A stretch of DNA of 9,804 nucleotides. Origin: SFTJ01 sp051871555. Its GTDB lineage: Bacteria > Bacteroidota > Bacteroidia > Bacteroidales > Muribaculaceae. The notes under the pieces are model-generated. The model searched no databases. It had not been told where the DNA came from and was given only the letters and a program-made list of their open reading frames with translations. Position 1 is the first letter of the stretch; each line of letters begins with the position of its first letter. Where the stretch lies: positions 1 to 9,804 of the forward strand of contig JBJECZ010000047.1 in the NCBI GenBank assembly GCA_051871555.1, given 5' to 3'. Positions 1 to 6,625 of the stretch are shown here, one piece after another. The position numbers and the translations under genes are program-made.

Positions 1-49
<49 letters not shown>

Positions 50-91
50 ATTCAACCGGTCAACGGCGTTGTCGTTTCCCGTTTGCGAGTG

Positions 92-123
92 CAAAGTTAC
101 TACACTTTGCTTAATTGTGCAAA
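92..123 (-). promoter_or_regulatory. Promoter of tRNA-Gly
   Basis: On the minus strand a -33 element TTTG (120-123) is followed by a 20-bp spacer and a perfect -7 element TAACTTTG (92-99), matching the Bacteroidota primary sigma consensus TTTG/TAnnTTTG. Transcription would start near position 87, leaving a leader of about 38 nt before the tRNA 5' end at 49. Confidence 0.8.
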
Positions 124-127
124 CTTT

Positions 128-157
128 GAGCAAACTTTTTTCAAAAAATTTTCGCTC
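128..157 (-). terminator. AT-rich hairpin after folE, weak terminator candidate
   Basis: GAGC (128-131) can pair with GCTC (154-157), and between them AAA/TTT and TTTTTT/AAAAAA continue the stem around a very tight tip. It lies between the folE stop codon (216) and the tRNA-Gly promoter, where the operon should end. The stem is almost all A-T apart from its base, so termination efficiency is doubtful. No better hairpin with a U tract is visible in this gap. Confidence 0.3.
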
Positions 158-215
158 CCTACCGCAAGCATTCGCCCATAACAGCAGTTAACGCACACGG
201 CATCAAAGCATTGCA

Positions 216-794
216 CTATTGCTTAATCATCCTGAAAAATTCTTCGCGAAGCTGCGGATTTTCGAAATCGCCGCGATATTCCAGCGTGAGCGTGTTGGCT
301 CCTTGCTTCTCCACCCCACGCATCTTCATGCACAAGTGACCTGCCGACACTGCCACAATCACACCTTTGCTCGAGAGGTTCTCGTAGAGCGAATCGCAAA
401 TCTCGGCTGTGAACCGCTCCTGCACCTGCAACCGATGCGCAAACGCATCAACCACGCGCGCCAGCTTGCTGAGCCCAACCATCGAGCCGTCGGGGATGTA
501 GCCAATCGACACGGTGCCGAAAAATGGCAGTATGTGATGCTCGCACAACGAATAGAACTCGATGTCCTTAACCACAACCACCTTCGAACCGGCATACTCA
601 AACAATGCCGATTTCACAAATTCACCGGGGTTCTGTTTATATCCGCGCGTAATGTCAACCAGAGCCTTAGCGGCACGTCGAGGGGTCTTTATTAAACCTT
701 CGCGCTCCACGTCCTCGCCAATCAGTTCCAATATCTTCTTGTAGTGCTGAGCAATTTCGTCAATCAACTGCTCTTTCTCACTGTTGTTATCCAT
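216..794 (-). CDS. folE: GTP cyclohydrolase I
   Basis: This 192-residue protein is a full-length GTP cyclohydrolase I (GTP to 7,8-dihydroneopterin triphosphate, the entry step to folate and other pterins; cytosolic, homodecameric in known members). The zinc/active-site block C84-E-H86-H87-ILPFFG and the second block AGHLC155MKMRG are both present. By comparison with the E. coli enzyme, C84, H87 and C155 correspond to its zinc ligands Cys110, His113 and Cys181, and H86 and H153 to its catalytic histidines. The N-terminal helices and the EKQGANT segment before the C-terminus are also typical. The ATG at 794 gives the expected family length. It is the last gene of the DoxX-tpiA-SPOR-folE operon, 44 bp after the SPOR gene, with no promoter of its own that I can see. 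No damage or unusual residue is visible. Confidence 0.97.
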   Translation of the reverse strand: MDNNSEKEQLIDEIAQHYKKILELIGEDVEREGLIKTPRRAAKALVDITRGYKQNPGEFVKSALFEYAGSKVVVVKDIEFYSLCEHHILPFFGTVSIGYIPDGSMVGLSKLARVVDAFAHRLQVQERFTAEICDSLYENLSSKGVIVAVSAGHLCMKMRGVEKQGANTLTLEYRGDFENPQLREEFFRMIKQ

Positions 795-838
795 CTTCCT
801 ACTTCACAAAAAATATAAACAAGCGTATTGCTCACGCA

Positions 839-1312
839 TCAGTTGATTCGGTCAACCACGATGGTCAGCTCTCTCGAATAGGCAGGGAAAGCCTTTTTCA
901 ACTGCTTGAGCATTTCTTCCGCTTCGCCGCGGGTGCGGAAATCGCCCACGCGAAGTCGCCACGACGGCGCTTTGTAGCCAATGTAGGGACGCATCTGCGG
1001 AAAGCGCGAAATGATGTTTCGCTCCCTCACCTGCGCCTCGCGTTTGGCAGTGGCACTATTGCCGGAAAAAGCCTGAATGCGATAGCCCACGTTGCTCGAC
1101 ACCGCCTTCTTGGGCACGCCGTTGTTGGGGTCGCCGTTCTCAGGTTTCAGTCTTTCTATCAATTGGTCGGGAGCAATCACGGTCACCTGCCCTTTGGTGT
1201 TGTTGTTGAGATGGCTCACAATGTCCACATCGGGAGTGTTGGCACTCCTGCCGACGGCAGTCATCAACGCCATCAACACCATTGCAGCAGCATATCTTAT
1301 CACTCTTGTCAT
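839..1312 (-). CDS. Secreted SPOR-domain protein
   Basis: The protein has 157 residues from the ATG at 1312. Residues 1 to about 24 form a signal peptide (hydrophobic core AAAMVLMALMTAV, likely cleavage near GRSA), with no lipobox cysteine. A low-complexity linker follows, then a SPOR domain at about residues 75-155, with YRIQAFSG as first strand and WRLRVGDFRTRGEAEEMLKQL as second strand plus helix. SPOR domains bind denuded peptidoglycan glycan strands at division sites, so a periplasmic cell-wall role is likely, but the specific function is unknown. An in-frame TTG at 1324 would add four residues; I prefer the ATG because the signal peptide is complete without them. It lies between tpiA and folE, an order known from other Bacteroidales. 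Confidence is high for the domain and low for any precise role. Confidence 0.88.
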   Translation of the reverse strand: MTRVIRYAAAMVLMALMTAVGRSANTPDVDIVSHLNNNTKGQVTVIAPDQLIERLKPENGDPNNGVPKKAVSSNVGYRIQAFSGNSATAKREAQVRERNIISRFPQMRPYIGYKAPSWRLRVGDFRTRGEAEEMLKQLKKAFPAYSRELTIVVDRIN

Positions 1313-1369
1313 GCCAATATTCAAGAAAATTAATGATGTATTTGTAAATACTAAAAACTATCAAGTAGC

Positions 1370-1439
1370 CACAGAGCCTCGGGAAACAAGACCCTGTGAC
1401 TAACCTTGTATTTATGTTCTGCATCCTTAAATGGATGCA
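1370..1439 (-). other. Two intercistronic hairpins between tpiA and the SPOR gene
   Basis: The 146-bp gap between tpiA and the SPOR gene holds two inverted repeats. TGCATCC (1420-1426) pairs perfectly with GGATGCA (1433-1439) around a 6-nt loop. CACAG (1370-1374) pairs with CTGTG (1394-1398), extended inward by a few more pairs with mismatches. Neither is followed by a U tract on the minus strand, so they look less like terminators than like structures that could stall ribonucleases between a highly expressed gene (tpiA) and its downstream partners. Function is inferred, not shown. Confidence 0.3.
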
Positions 1440-1458
1440 CAAAGCTATAGCTTCGTGA

Positions 1459-2211
1459 TTAGAAAGCAGTAACGATGCCCATGAACGAAGCAGCGTCGAG
1501 AGCAGCGCCACCAATCAAGCCACCGTCAACGTCAGGCTTTTCGAACAATTCCTTAGCGTTGCTTGGCTTGCAGCTGCCGCCGTAAAGAATTGTGGTGTCG
1601 TCAGCCACTTGTTCGCCATACTTTTCAGCAATCAAGCCACGAATGAATGCGTGGATTTCTTGTGCTTGGTCGGCTGTAGCGGTCTTGCCGGTACCGATAG
1701 CCCAAACTGGCTCGTAAGCAAGAACAATCTTGCCGAAATCTTCAGCGCTGAGGTCGAAGAGCGATTCAACGATTTGAGCCTTGATAACATCGAAATAAGA
1801 GCCGTTTTCGCGTTCTTCGAGCACTTCGCCGATGCAGAAGATTGGACGGAGGCCGTTTTCCAAAGCCAAAGCCACCTTGTCCTTCAATGTAGCAGCTGTT
1901 TCACCGTAGTATTGACGACGTTCAGAGTGACCAAGGATTACATAAGTAGCACCTGTCGAAGCCACCATAGCAGCCGAAACTTCGCCAGTGTAAGCACCCT
2001 TTGCCTTGTCGGCGCAGTTTTCGGCGCTCAAACCAAGCTTTTCGCCGATAACAGCCTTAACAGCAGTGAGATGTGTGAAAGGAACGCCAATAACGACATC
2101 GCACTTTGGAGTGATTCCTTCGAGAGCGGCATTTACTTCACTTGCCAACTTTACACCTTCTGGCACTGTAGTGTTCATCTTCCAGTTGCCGGCAACAATA
2201 TTCTTTCTCAT
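1459..2211 (-). CDS. tpiA: Triosephosphate isomerase
   Basis: This 250-residue, full-length TIM barrel interconverts dihydroxyacetone phosphate and glyceraldehyde 3-phosphate in glycolysis/gluconeogenesis (cytosolic homodimer in known members). All catalytic elements are visible: AGN9WK11MN at the N-terminus, the electrophile H95 in GHSERR (94-99), the general base E167 in AYEPVWAIGTG, and the phosphate-binding loops AIGTGKT (171-177), GGS (211-213) and GLIGGAAL (231-238). The start at 2211 places the first strand correctly. It lies 31 bp downstream of the DoxX/MauE gene and is probably co-transcribed from the promoter at 3605-3636. No Shine-Dalgarno sequence precedes it, only an A/T-rich leader, as usual for this phylum. 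Confidence 0.98.
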   Translation of the reverse strand: MRKNIVAGNWKMNTTVPEGVKLASEVNAALEGITPKCDVVIGVPFTHLTAVKAVIGEKLGLSAENCADKAKGAYTGEVSAAMVASTGATYVILGHSERRQYYGETAATLKDKVALALENGLRPIFCIGEVLEERENGSYFDVIKAQIVESLFDLSAEDFGKIVLAYEPVWAIGTGKTATADQAQEIHAFIRGLIAEKYGEQVADDTTILYGGSCKPSNAKELFEKPDVDGGLIGGAALDAASFMGIVTAF

Positions 2212-2242
2212 TGTTTCAGTTATAATTAATTATACTTAAAAT

Positions 2243-3556
2243 TTATAGTTCCTCGTTTTCTTGTTGCAAAGTTACTTCTTTTTTGCCATTCTTTCTTATC
2301 CTTTTCAAAGTAAATTTCACTACGCGGTGAATTCTGTTCACCATAAGCAGCAAAAACATGAGTGCGCCATAGCTTGCAAGCAGCACACGCAAGCGATATG
2401 AGGCATCGAAATCGGCAACTATGCTTATCATGTCGGCATTGGGCGCCTGCACCCTTTCGCTCGAGATGGAACGCAGCGCACGCTTCCACACAATGGTGCC
2501 GTTCTTAACATACACCACTGCCGGATTGCCTCGCGCCAGCATCTTCATGTCGGTGTCGTCCATCTCATATATGGGATATTGCGCCATCGATATGTCGTTC
2601 CACTCCTCAACTTGAGCCGCGCTGCCGCTCGAAACGCCAAACGTGCTCACTCCAAGTTTATTTGCGAGTTCGTTGAGCTCGTTGATGAGATAGGTGAACG
2701 AAATGCTTATGTCCTCCATGTCGGGGAAAGTGAATATCAGTTGCTCCGAGGCTGGATTCAGCGCTTCGGCGGTGACATCGAAACCACCGTCGAACACTGC
2801 CACATGCTTCACCGCAGGCACCTCGGCGCCGTCAGCGACGCGGCGGTCGACGTATTCCCAGGTGTCGTCGGGCAGGCTGTCGAGACGGAACTCGCGCTCC
2901 ACCCCGTCCTTGCTGTAGATGAACACAAACTTATCGTCGGCATTGTCGCTGCCTTCCGATGCACCCTCGTAGAGCTTAGTGCCCACCTTGAAGGGGCGGA
3001 AATCGACCATCGGCTGATATACATAGCCGTAATATTCAATCGACAAGGCGAGCATCATGGTCAGTGCCCACACCACCCATTGCACGCCCACTCCGTAGAC
3101 ATTCTTTGCCCTGCGGTTATACTTCAGCAGAAACACAACAGCTGCCATGAGCACCACATTCTTCATGAACGTAGCCCAATTGCTCAGCACCAGCACGTCG
3201 CCAAAGCATCCGCAATCAGCCATGCGGTCGGTAATGGCAAGATAAAACGTGAGCATAGTCATCACAGCCATCAGCGCCGTGAGCATTATTGGGGCAAAGC
3301 GGCGGTAAAGCCCAAGCAAAATGAACACGCCCAGAAGCGTTTCTGCCACCGGCAAGGCAAATGCCCCGAAGGTCACGAGCGGGCTGAGCGACTCGAGATG
3401 CAAGATGGCAACGTAGTCGGCAAACTTATACACCGTGCCCCACGGGTCGATGGCTTTTGCAAGCCCCGACAGCACAAACACCGCGCCCACCAGCAAGCGC
3501 AACACATACACTGCCGGCGTCACAAACTGTTGTATGCTAAGCCTTTTGTTCTTCAT
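2243..3556 (-). CDS. DoxX/MauE-type membrane protein with C-terminal thioredoxin-like domain lacking cysteines
   Basis: The protein has 437 residues. Residues about 13-175 hold several membrane helices typical of the DoxX/MauE group, with the start LRLLVGAVFVLSGLAKAIDP and the conserved CGCFGD motif (C115, C117). MauE/VKOR-like and DoxX proteins work in membrane redox or disulfide processes. Residues about 190-385 are predicted periplasmic. Within them about 270-362 resembles a thioredoxin fold: strand QLIFTFP, a helix, then NPAVVYVKNGTIVWK, which matches the usual cis-Pro/strand region. The place where CxxC would be reads PDMEDIS, so no redox pair is present. A last helix (about 388-406) returns to the membrane, with a basic cytosolic tail. 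It heads the tpiA-SPOR-folE operon, a context seen in other Bacteroidales. Substrate is unknown, and the thioredoxin assignment rests on pattern only. Confidence 0.85.
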   Translation of the reverse strand: MKNKRLSIQQFVTPAVYVLRLLVGAVFVLSGLAKAIDPWGTVYKFADYVAILHLESLSPLVTFGAFALPVAETLLGVFILLGLYRRFAPIMLTALMAVMTMLTFYLAITDRMADCGCFGDVLVLSNWATFMKNVVLMAAVVFLLKYNRRAKNVYGVGVQWVVWALTMMLALSIEYYGYVYQPMVDFRPFKVGTKLYEGASEGSDNADDKFVFIYSKDGVEREFRLDSLPDDTWEYVDRRVADGAEVPAVKHVAVFDGGFDVTAEALNPASEQLIFTFPDMEDISISFTYLINELNELANKLGVSTFGVSSGSAAQVEEWNDISMAQYPIYEMDDTDMKMLARGNPAVVYVKNGTIVWKRALRSISSERVQAPNADMISIVADFDASYRLRVLLASYGALMFLLLMVNRIHRVVKFTLKRIRKNGKKEVTLQQENEEL

Positions 3557-3604
3557 CTTTCAATAACACGTTGTCAATCGGCCGAGGTCGCCGATAGGCA
3601 ATTG

Positions 3605-3636
3605 CAAAGTTAACTATCATTTCACTGATTTACAAA
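3605..3636 (-). promoter_or_regulatory. Promoter of the DoxX-tpiA-SPOR-folE operon
   Basis: On the minus strand, -33 TTTG (3633-3636), a 20-bp spacer and -7 TAACTTTG (3605-3612) match the Bacteroidota consensus exactly. The predicted start is near 3600, giving a leader of about 44 nt before the ATG at 3556. The -33 element lies inside the U tract of the upstream small-RNA terminator, so the two transcription units abut without spare sequence. Confidence 0.82.
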
Positions 3637-3680
3637 AAAAGAAGCGACGAAATAGCCTCTTGCAAGACACCTCGTCGCTT
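3634..3680 (-). terminator. Intrinsic terminator of the small RNA
   Basis: Minus-strand AAGCGACGA (3672-3680) pairs with TCGTCGCTT (3642-3650) as a perfect 9-bp stem around a 21-nt loop. A C and then seven Ts (3634-3640) follow. This marks the 3' end of the structured RNA transcribed from the promoter at 3892-3923. Confidence 0.8.
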
Positions 3681-3887
3681 TATAGAAAACCACATCAAAG
3701 GGATGTGATGAAACTCCGAAAAAACAGGATTTGAGAGCATCCACCGCTTTGTAATCCGCCTGGTCGCGAAGACACCTTTTCAGGTTGGGGCCCGCCATTG
3801 CTATGGATACTGGCCTCGGCATTTCATATAAAATTGAAGAGTATCCCAATCAACTTTGATGTGGCAATTTTTCAATGACCTTATCGT
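3634..3887 (-). ncRNA. Structured small RNA, about 250 nt; possible 6S RNA (Bacteroidales-1 type)
   Basis: This stretch without a convincing gene has a perfect promoter on one side and an intrinsic terminator on the other. On the minus strand CCACATCAAAG (3854-3864) pairs with CTTTGATGTGG (3690-3700), an 11-bp closing helix spanning about 175 nt. Inside it, ATGAAA (3822-3827) pairs with TTTCAT (3708-3713), CCGA (3816-3819) with TCGG (3716-3719), and GTATCC (3805-3810) with GGATGC (3737-3742), with internal loops between the helices. Near the tip ACCT/AGGT closes a GAAA tetraloop (3774-3785). A long rod with internal bubbles fits a 6S-like RNA, which mimics an open promoter and binds RNA polymerase. 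The 6S identity is inference; I saw no tmRNA tag, RNase P core or SRP loop. A 75-codon reading frame inside it looks accidental. Confidence 0.72.
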
Positions 3888-3891
3888 ATTA

Positions 3892-3923
3892 CAAATTTAG
3901 TTCATTATTGCTGAATAAGCAAA
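3892..3923 (-). promoter_or_regulatory. Promoter of the small RNA
   Basis: On the minus strand, -33 TTTG (3920-3923), a 20-bp spacer and -7 TAAATTTG (3892-3899) give a perfect Bacteroidota promoter. No coding start follows for over 300 bp, and the predicted start near 3887 lies 23 nt before the closing helix of the structured RNA. Confidence 0.82.
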
Positions 3924-3980
3924 TGTTTTCATCAAAAAAAACATCATCTCTGCCCACCAAAGCGTCAAATCAGGTTGCAA

Positions 3981-4274
3981 TTATTTCTTGCGCTTTATCT
4001 CATAGCCGATTTTGCCAAATGCCTTCACAAAATCGTTGTAGTTCGATTGTGTGCCGTTATACACAATCGTAACCTTTTGCTGAGCAACCGAAGTATCGAT
4101 TTTCTTCACTCCTTTCACAAAACGTATGTTTTGCTTTATTCTGGTTTCGCACCCCGAACAGTGCATTTGCGGGTTAGTTGTCACCACAAGAGTGTCAAGG
4201 GCTTGCTTTGGTGCCTTGGCGCTTGCGCCCATGCAGCACACAGCCGCTATTGCTAATGCTAAAATCTTTTTCAT
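3981..4274 (-). CDS. Secreted heavy-metal-associated (HMA) domain protein
   Basis: The protein has 97 residues. Residues 1-19 are a signal peptide (MKKILALAIAAVCCMGASA, cleavage after ASA). The rest is a single HMA domain with the metal site M37-H-C39-S-G-C42 followed by the helix ETRIKQNIRFVKGVKKID, then strand QKVTIVYN and the second helix. The HMA ferredoxin-like fold usually binds Cu(I) or other soft metals through the two cysteines and passes them to a partner. A signal peptide places this one in the periplasm, unlike the usual cytosolic CopZ. It starts 20 bp after the TonB receptor stop codon, so the two are almost certainly co-transcribed and probably act on the same metal. Copper is the best guess; nothing here excludes mercury, cobalt or zinc. 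A poly-T run follows downstream, but no clear terminator hairpin. Confidence 0.9.
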   Translation of the reverse strand: MKKILALAIAAVCCMGASAKAPKQALDTLVVTTNPQMHCSGCETRIKQNIRFVKGVKKIDTSVAQQKVTIVYNGTQSNYNDFVKAFGKIGYEIKRKK

Positions 4275-4294
4275 ATTTATCTTCGTTTTTAATA

Positions 4295-6295
4295 TTACAA
4301 TCGTTCAAACTTAAATCTCACGCCTATATATGCCATTGCTCCATCCATCGGTCCCCATATCTGGGTGGCGTCGAACGAGCCACCCCATGGGTTGCTTGCA
4401 TTCAGCACCGGATTCTTCATTCGGTAGTTGGTGAGGTTTTCGCCGCCCAAATATACGCTAAATAATCGGAATTCGCGAGTGATTTGCGCCTGCAAACCAA
4501 AATAAGTGGGATATGGCGTGCCGTCGTACATCTCGCCTTTTCCATTCAACTGACCGGTGACATCGAACTGCCAAATGTCCATAGCTGTTTTGTATGACAA
4601 CGTGAGTAGCCCCTTGTAACGCGAAGTGAGCGGGCGGCGGCGAAGGACGCCATCGTAGGTGGAACGCGAATCGTTATAGCGGAACGCTGCCGTCGCCGAC
4701 ATGCCTTCAAACAGCGGATAAGTGCCATCAATCTGAAATGTGTGGCTGTAACTTTTGCCGGCAAGGTTTTCAAACGACACCGTATTCACGCCTTTTAAGC
4801 CATCGACATTCACCACCAACTGATTATCAAAAGTGGTGTAGTAATACTCGGCGTTCAACTCGAGGTTCTTTCCTGCCACCGGCAAGTTAAATCCAAGCGA
4901 AGCGCCCATATTCCAAGCCTTCTCCTGGCGCAATTTGTCAGCCTTATAAAATGTTTTTCCGCTGGCAAGCATCCACACATTCTCGGCAAGTGCATGAGGC
5001 GAGCGATAGCCCTTGCCTGCCGATGCACGCAGCGTGACGGCGCTCGAAGGGCTGTATTTTACATGAACGCGCGGAGTGAAAAAGCCACCGTAGACGCTCG
5101 AATAATCCCAACGCACGCCTGGCATCAGAGTGAGTTTATCGCCATATTTAAACGTGTATTGCGCATACACGCCCGAAGTGGTTTCCTTGTCAACGCCAAC
5201 GCGGAAAGCGATTTTGTCGCCCTCAACGGCTTCGTCATAACTATCGTGATTAACGCTTGCACCCACTGCTATGTTGTTAGCCTCGTCGACATCAGTTTCA
5301 TACATCAGTTGGGCATAGCCGTTTTTCTGCGTCACATCGTAATGCGTAATGCCAAAAAGATTTTTGGCATCGTGCCACGAGCCATGCAGAATCAGCGCGA
5401 GGCTGGAATTACGCCCATCGTCGAACATAAACGCGTTTTTCCATTGGCCTTCCCAGCGGTCAACATCGAGGTCTGCGGTGTAGATTGGCATGTCGCTCAT
5501 GTCGCTATGATGCGTGCTCATGCCGCTTTGTCGGCTGTCGCTCAAATAGCGCATCGACAACTGACTGATAAAACTCGACGAAACATAAGCCCAGCGGTGC
5601 ATCAGGTTGATTTGACGCAACTTGGGCATATCCATAAAGCCATCGTTGTTTGCGTCGTGGCTTGACTGACGGTCTTCGTAGTGCAGCAGCAGGCTGGTTG
5701 ACAATTCGTCGTTGAGATGCACACTGCCGTCGACATTAGCTTCGACACGCAGCTTTGAATCGAGATAGGCATTGCCTCTAACACCGTCGGTTCCTTGTGG
5801 CTTTAAGAACTCCACATTAATCTGCCCGGTGATGCTTTCATATCCGTTTTTCACACTCGCAGCGCCCTTGCTCACCTGTATCGACTGCATCCACGGCCCC
5901 GGAACATAGCCAAGCGAGAACGGAATGCTTGCGCCTCGCAGATTAGGCACATTCTCGGTGAGCATTTGCACGTATGTGCCGCCCAAGCCCAACAGCTTAA
6001 TCTGCTTGGCGCCGGTTGCAGCATCGCTATAGCTCACATCGACCGACGGATTTGTTGTGAACGACTCGCCCAAATTGCAGCAGGCTGCCCGCCTCAACTG
6101 GCTTTGCCCGATTAGGTCGGTGTTGCTCACAAGATATTTCGACCGTGTGCCGCTCGACGCACTAACCACCACATTTCCAAGTTCGTGCTCCCTAAACAAC
6201 GAATCATTCGGAACAGAATCGGTTTGCCCGGCAGCTGCCAAAGGCACGGCTACAAACAAAAATATAATGACCCTATTCAACAATCTATACCTCAT
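4295..6295 (-). CDS. TonB-dependent outer-membrane receptor, probably for a metal
   Basis: The protein has 666 residues. Residues 1 to about 22 are a signal peptide. A TonB-box-like ELGNVVVSAS (about 38-47) leads into the plug (about 48-165, ending VKNGYESITGQINVEFLKP), followed by a 22-strand-type beta barrel to the C-terminus (GAMAYIGVRFKFERL). Members import scarce substrates through the outer membrane using TonB/ExbBD energy. There is no SusD partner and no N-terminal carboxypeptidase-regulatory domain, so this is not a glycan-type SusC. Metal hints are a vicinal C72-C73 pair in the plug, the segment GMSTHHSDMSDMP (258-270) with two His and three Met, and an acidic Ca-site-like DANNDGFMD (214-222). 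The co-transcribed HMA protein points to copper or a similar metal. A heme or siderophore ligand cannot be excluded. The ATG at 6295 gives a complete signal peptide and lies about 43 nt from the predicted transcription start. Confidence 0.93.
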   Translation of the reverse strand: MRYRLLNRVIIFLFVAVPLAAAGQTDSVPNDSLFREHELGNVVVSASSGTRSKYLVSNTDLIGQSQLRRAACCNLGESFTTNPSVDVSYSDAATGAKQIKLLGLGGTYVQMLTENVPNLRGASIPFSLGYVPGPWMQSIQVSKGAASVKNGYESITGQINVEFLKPQGTDGVRGNAYLDSKLRVEANVDGSVHLNDELSTSLLLHYEDRQSSHDANNDGFMDMPKLRQINLMHRWAYVSSSFISQLSMRYLSDSRQSGMSTHHSDMSDMPIYTADLDVDRWEGQWKNAFMFDDGRNSSLALILHGSWHDAKNLFGITHYDVTQKNGYAQLMYETDVDEANNIAVGASVNHDSYDEAVEGDKIAFRVGVDKETTSGVYAQYTFKYGDKLTLMPGVRWDYSSVYGGFFTPRVHVKYSPSSAVTLRASAGKGYRSPHALAENVWMLASGKTFYKADKLRQEKAWNMGASLGFNLPVAGKNLELNAEYYYTTFDNQLVVNVDGLKGVNTVSFENLAGKSYSHTFQIDGTYPLFEGMSATAAFRYNDSRSTYDGVLRRRPLTSRYKGLLTLSYKTAMDIWQFDVTGQLNGKGEMYDGTPYPTYFGLQAQITREFRLFSVYLGGENLTNYRMKNPVLNASNPWGGSFDATQIWGPMDGAMAYIGVRFKFERL

Positions 6296-6342
6296 ATATA
6301 CCTATCGTATCATATTTTTAAAATATACATCTCAATTCCATG

Positions 6343-6372
6343 CAAAATTAACGAAAATCACCAAATTGCAAA
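6343..6372 (-). promoter_or_regulatory. Promoter of the TonB receptor-HMA operon
   Basis: On the minus strand, -33 TTTG (6369-6372), an 18-bp spacer and -7 TAATTTTG (6343-6350) match the Bacteroidota consensus, with a slightly short spacer. The predicted start is near 6338. The upstream hairpin 6370-6393 overlaps the -33 element, so a binding protein there could control the operon, but no regulator gene is in the window. Confidence 0.7.
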
Positions 6373-6393
6373 ATACCAAATACATGGTATTTT
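6370..6393. promoter_or_regulatory. 9-bp inverted repeat overlapping the -33 box, possible operator
   Basis: AAAATACCA (6370-6378) and TGGTATTTT (6385-6393) are perfect inverted copies separated by 6 nt. The position just upstream of and touching the TonB-receptor -33 element suits a dimeric transcription factor site. It is symmetric and AT-rich with no U tract after a GC stem, so it is a poor terminator. No regulator is assigned. Confidence 0.4.
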
Positions 6394-6625
6394 TCCACCG
6401 CGACCGTACCCTACTCTCCGGCAAGGCGAGTATGGTCGTCGCAGGGATGTTCGCCGTAAACCTGGGGTTCGTACGGACGCCATCGATTTGGATGTCGTTG
6501 ACCCGTGGGTTACGCCTCGCTCTCCCACAGCTAAATGCATCGCCTTGATGGCTCGGCTTCACATGCTTCGCATGACTTGGCAGGTGACAGGAAATCCTCT
6601 CGCCAGTGCAACACACTCTCACAAA
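6394..6625. repeat. GC-rich patch with inverted repeats, possible dispersed repeat
   Basis: Between the AT-rich ends of this intergenic region lies a clearly GC-richer patch of about 230 bp that encodes no convincing protein. It holds several inverted repeats: CGACCGTAC (6401-6409) with GTATGGTCG (6430-6438; one G-T pair), ACCCGTGGGT (6501-6510), and CATGC-TTC-GCATG (6562-6574). Beside it are short direct repeats, GCGCAGA twice (6628, 6638) and ATAAATCC twice (6644, 6653). Composition and structure unlike both neighbours suggest a mobile or dispersed intergenic repeat, or a decayed one. A second structured RNA is the alternative, but no consensus promoter or terminator frames it. The rest of 6626-6815 shows nothing I can name. 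Confidence 0.35.

Noticed and set aside
1313..1324. TTG start for the SPOR protein four codons upstream
   Set aside because: The ATG at 1312 already gives a complete signal peptide, and the extension adds no feature; it remains a minor alternative.
2579..3613. 344-codon plus-strand reading frame opposite the DoxX/MauE gene
   Set aside because: It is fully antisense to a protein with clear family features; its translation is His/Arg-rich with no recognisable domain, as expected from the complement of a GC-rich coding strand.
3622..3849. 75-codon minus-strand reading frame within the small-RNA region
   Set aside because: It runs through the terminator and the closing helix of the structured RNA, has no family resemblance, and starts inside the predicted transcript without a leader context. 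Treated as accidental.
3933..3940. Poly-T run downstream of the HMA gene as a terminator
   Set aside because: Eight Ts occur on the minus strand, but only an AT-rich weak pairing is available around them and no GC stem precedes them.
4994..5665. 223-codon plus-strand reading frame inside the TonB receptor gene
   Set aside because: It is antisense to the barrel-coding part of an intact receptor, and the translation has no recognisable domain.
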